A DNA stretch of 64,000 nt from Arthrobacter methylotrophus (GTDB lineage Bacteria > Actinomycetota > Actinomycetes > Actinomycetales > Micrococcaceae). Where the stretch lies: the NCBI RefSeq assembly GCF_039539965.1, contig NZ_BAABED010000001.1:1984001-2048000 (forward strand). The letters run 5' to 3'. Shown here piece after piece: positions 61,738-64,000 of the stretch. Position numbers and translations under genes: made by a program. The notes below the pieces were generated by a model that had not been told where the DNA came from, did no database searches, and saw only the letters and a program-made list of their open reading frames with translations. Positions within the stretch are counted from its first letter, which is position 1. Each line of letters begins with the position of its first letter.

Positions 61738-63402
61738 ATGATCCATCCAGGCGTGCCCGCCGCCACTACCCAGCCGCGCAAGGTCACGATGTACCGGAAC
61801 GGCTCCGTCTACACTGCGGCGGACCCCTTCGCGACGGCAATGCTGATTGACGGAGACACGGTTGCCTGGGTCGGTTCGGAGCAGGCCGCGACCTCGATTG
61901 CGGATTCCTCGATGGAAGTCATCGACCTTCGAGGAGCCCTGCTGGCTCCCGGTTTCGTCGATTCCCACATGCATCTCACCGAGACCGGTATCGCTTCCGA
62001 TTCCCTCCAGCTGGCCGGGGTCCGGTCTGGGCGGGAGCTGCTCGACGCCGTCGCCCACGCGGCAACAGCTCTTGGCCCCGCAGGCGCCGTGCTTGGCCAT
62101 GGCTGGGACGAATCAACGTGGTGGGACAGGACCTTTCCCACACCGGAGGAACTCGAACGCGCCGCCGGCGGATGCAAGGTGTATTTAGCGCGCGTCGACG
62201 CGCACTCGGCTCTGGTATCAACCTCTTTGGCATCCGATGCGGGCCTCAACGGCCTTGACGGGTATGACGGTTCCGCGCACGTCCTAAGGGCCGCCCACAC
62301 TGCCGCGCGCCGGGCCGCCAGGCAGCTCCCCGAAGCCGAGCGCCGCCGGTATCAGGAACTCGCGCTCCGCGAGGCGGCGGCCAACGGCTATGTCGCGCTG
62401 GCGGAAATGGCGGCCCCGCACTTCTGCAGTATTGAGGACCTCCGCATGTCGGCATCGTGGAATACCGGTGAAATGGTGCTGCCCGAGATCCTGCCCTATT
62501 GGGGCGAATTAGCTACGTCGGAAGAACATGCCGAATCCATTCTGGAACGCTTGGACGTCTCCGTCCTTGGCTTGGCAGGTGACTTGAATATCGACGGGTC
62601 CATCGGGTCGCGGACGGCTGCCCTCAGCTCCGACTACGCCGATGCACCGGGTCATCGTGGAAGCCTTTATCTCTCCGTGGAGCAGGCTTCCCGCCACATC
62701 GCAGCCTGTTCAGGGCTGGGTATCCAGGCCGGGTTCCACGTCATAGGTGACGCCGGACTGAAGACGGCGTTGGATGCCTTCGACATTGCGGCGTCGGAGG
62801 TGGGCGAGCAGCGGGTCCGTGCCGCCGCACATCGCCTCGAACATGTGGAAATGGCCGATGACGACGATCTCGCCCGATTGGCCAAGCATTCGATCACGGT
62901 AAGTGCCCAACCAGCCTTCGACGCCGCCTGGGGTGGTGCAGGAAAGCTGTATGAGCAACGCCTAGGTGCGCGAAGTGCAACGATGAATCCGTTCGGCTCG
63001 TATTACTCCGCCGGCGTACCGGTGTGCTTTGGAAGTGATAGCCCGGTCACCCCCTTGCGGCCGTGGTCCAGTGTCCGGGCATGCCTGGAGCACAGCAACC
63101 CTGATCAACGCATTTCGGCGCGGGCGGCCTTCCTGGGACACACCCGGGCAGGTTGGCGCGCCAGCAAACAGCGCAATCCCCTTTTGGGGCAATTGGTCCC
63201 CGGTGCCCCCGCTAGCTTTGCCGTCTGGGAAGTTGAAGAACTGATGGTCCAGGTGGCCGATGGCCGAGTGCAGTCCTGGTCCACGGATCCGCGTGCCCGG
63301 ACGCCCCTTCTCCCGGCGCTGGATAGCGGCAGCGATCCTGTCTGCCTGCAGACCGTGCGGGATGGCCAGGAGGTCTTCGCCAGCGAAACTTTGCGGTCAT
63401 AG
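61738..63402 (+). CDS. Amidohydrolase family protein (YtcJ-like)
   Basis: This 554-residue metal-dependent hydrolase has a small beta-sandwich at the N-terminus (GSVYTAADPFATAMLIDG), then a TIM barrel with HMHLTETG (metal His pair), a carboxylated-Lys-type or substitute region, FHVIGDAGLKTALDAF (third His) and RLEHVEMADDDDLARL (fourth), and the final Asp in CFGSDSPVTPL. This is the YtcJ / N-substituted formamide deformylase-like branch. The substrate is unknown. ATG 61738 has AAGGAG upstream. It follows helY by 30 bases. Confidence 0.9.
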   Translation: MIHPGVPAATTQPRKVTMYRNGSVYTAADPFATAMLIDGDTVAWVGSEQAATSIADSSMEVIDLRGALLAPGFVDSHMHLTETGIASDSLQLAGVRSGRELLDAVAHAATALGPAGAVLGHGWDESTWWDRTFPTPEELERAAGGCKVYLARVDAHSALVSTSLASDAGLNGLDGYDGSAHVLRAAHTAARRAARQLPEAERRRYQELALREAAANGYVALAEMAAPHFCSIEDLRMSASWNTGEMVLPEILPYWGELATSEEHAESILERLDVSVLGLAGDLNIDGSIGSRTAALSSDYADAPGHRGSLYLSVEQASRHIAACSGLGIQAGFHVIGDAGLKTALDAFDIAASEVGEQRVRAAAHRLEHVEMADDDDLARLAKHSITVSAQPAFDAAWGGAGKLYEQRLGARSATMNPFGSYYSAGVPVCFGSDSPVTPLRPWSSVRACLEHSNPDQRISARAAFLGHTRAGWRASKQRNPLLGQLVPGAPASFAVWEVEELMVQVADGRVQSWSTDPRARTPLLPALDSGSDPVCLQTVRDGQEVFASETLRS

Positions 63403-63473
63403 TCGCAGAATCCTGATGCGCCAGAGAGGCCCCTGGCGTGCGTCGATGAATAAAGCCTCCGTTCAGCCGGTGC

Positions 63474-63501
63474 TTGACAGGATTTGTGAAGCCCGTAGCA
63501 T
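63474..63501 (+). promoter_or_regulatory. Consensus-like sigma-70 promoter of a candidate ncRNA
   Basis: TTGACA (63474-63479), a perfect -35, and TAGCAT (63496-63501) are separated by 16 bases. Transcription would begin near 63508, but no protein-coding start follows closely. Confidence 0.65.
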
Positions 63502-63507
63502 CTAGTG

Positions 63508-63620
63508 TCAACAGGCTGCCACAGGGAATACCTGGTTGCCTGGCCGCGGTCCGGTTCCCTCGTCAAGAACAGGCAACGGACCCGTTGTTCCAGGACCGTG
63601 GCACTCGTAGTGGGCAGGTC
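63508..63620 (+). ncRNA. Candidate structured non-coding RNA
   Basis: Directly downstream of the promoter three nested stems can form: TGCCAC (63517-63522) with GTGGCA (63598-63603), CCTGG (63531-63535) with CCAGG (63590-63594), and GTTGCCTG (63535-63542) with CAGGCAAC (63570-63577). Together they give one long hairpin with internal loops, as in 6S-type RNAs. The 440-base gap 63403-63841 holds no supported protein gene. The 3' end is not known; no clear terminator is visible before 63770. Confidence 0.4.
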
Positions 63621-63761
63621 CGCTATGCAGCAGAAAACGGTTCGGCCCCGACTTCACCACACGGGCCGGCACTGGACCTGGGCTTGTGGACCTGCCTGCG
63701 GCCAAGCACATCCGTTGTGGCGAGCACCACAAGTGGCCCGGAGCAGTCAAGATTGTCGTCC

Positions 63762-63767
63762 TATAAT
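63762..63767 (+). promoter_or_regulatory. Candidate -10 element of the mannosyltransferase gene
   Basis: A perfect TATAAT lies 75 bases before the start of the final gene. No good -35 hexamer is seen at 16-18 bases upstream, so it may depend on an activator. Confidence 0.4.
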
Positions 63768-63841
63768 GGATAGTCGCGCCTGAATGCCAGCCACGCTGCC
63801 GCTCCGGCCCACTGACCGCTCCATCAAGGAAAGGCCTCTTC

Positions 63842-64000
63842 TTGCGTGTCCTGACGATCATCCCCACGTACAACGAGCTGGAATCGCTGCCCAAGACCCT
63901 CGGACGGCTGCGGGTGGCTGTGCCCGCCTCCGACGTCCTGGTGGTCGACGACAACAGCCCTGACGGCACGGGACAACTCGCCGACAGTATCGCGGCCGAG
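63842..64000 (+). CDS. Polyprenol-phosphate mannosyltransferase (partial, 5' end)
   Basis: The first 53 codons of a GT2 family glycosyltransferase run off the right edge. The start [20 protein letters not shown] and the [17 protein letters not shown] segment match dolichol/polyprenol-phosphate mannose synthases (Ppm1, DPM1-like), with the nucleotide-binding Asp pair in VVDDNS. These make the lipid-linked mannose used for protein O-mannosylation and lipoglycans in actinobacteria. TTG 63842 has AAGGAAAGG upstream. Confidence 0.88.
   Translation, partial: MRVLTIIPTYNELESLPKTLGRLRVAVPASDVLVVDDNSPDGTGQLADSIAAE

Noticed and set aside
59278..62100. A 940-codon leftward open frame opposite helY and the amidohydrolase gene
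   Set aside because: It is the antisense shadow of GC-rich genes with strong GC3 bias; its composition is unlike any family and the plus-strand frames have clear motifs.

Overview
The window comes from a high-GC Gram-positive actinobacterium, most probably of the Arthrobacter / Pseudarthrobacter / Paenarthrobacter group (Micrococcaceae). The evidence is a mycothiol ligase (mshC), a complete Pup-proteasome locus (arc, dop, pup, prcB, prcA, pafA), a fused PafB-PafC regulator of the kind known from Arthrobacter aurescens, HelY, DUF5703 and DUF4193 proteins, and frequent GTG/TTG starts. The genus is an inference; no 16S rRNA is present.

Region 1 (about 0.1-23.5 kb) is a type IV pilus locus. pilB-pilT run leftward and pilM-pilN-pilO rightward from a shared divergent region. 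They are followed by a lipoprotein, a tiny membrane protein, pilC, two nearly duplicate major-type pilins, and a run of prepilin-like surface proteins. That run includes a minor pilin fused to SLH and LGFP repeats and an 1149-residue Fn3-containing prepilin-like protein. The locus contains PilT, so retraction is likely, but no prepilin peptidase or comEA/comEC is visible here. A 4.2 kb insert (about 9.1-13.3 kb) with a NACHT NTPase, probably an anti-phage protein, separates pilC from the terminator that appears to have been its own.

The most striking signal is a short element, consensus TCTACGCATGTTTCCCGGTA. It lies in the same orientation in front of six pilus transcription starts or genes (pilB, pilM, the tiny membrane ORF, pilC, pilin 1, pilin 2). 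A seventh copy, perfect against the consensus, lies in front of an FtsK/SpoIIIE-type ATPase gene 15 kb away. It defines a candidate regulon joining the pilus to a DNA-translocase-like ATPase. That ATPase carries a class 3 intein with a homing endonuclease, placed exactly inside the Walker A motif.

Region 2 (about 23.6-36.2 kb) is accessory. It holds a coiled-coil protein, a membrane protein of unknown function, the intein-bearing FtsK-like gene, an orphan antitoxin-like gene, a DUF4193 gene, a frameshifted HTH gene, a GIY-YIG nuclease-like gene, several hypotheticals, and a tyrosine integrase beside tRNA-Leu(GAG). Two 3'-end gene fragments, one antisense and one inverted, mark past rearrangements.

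Region 3 (36.4-64 kb) is core genome. First come an M20 peptidase, an acyl-CoA dehydrogenase-like protein, an aldo/keto reductase, uppP, mshC, a PAC2 protein, a HAD phosphatase, a site-2 protease and tRNA m1A58 methyltransferase trmI. These lead into the Pup-proteasome operon, two FKBP prolyl isomerases, pafBC, tatA, tatC, helY (with an apparent one-base deletion in a C run), an amidohydrolase, a candidate structured non-coding RNA with its own promoter, and the start of a polyprenol-phosphate mannosyltransferase gene.
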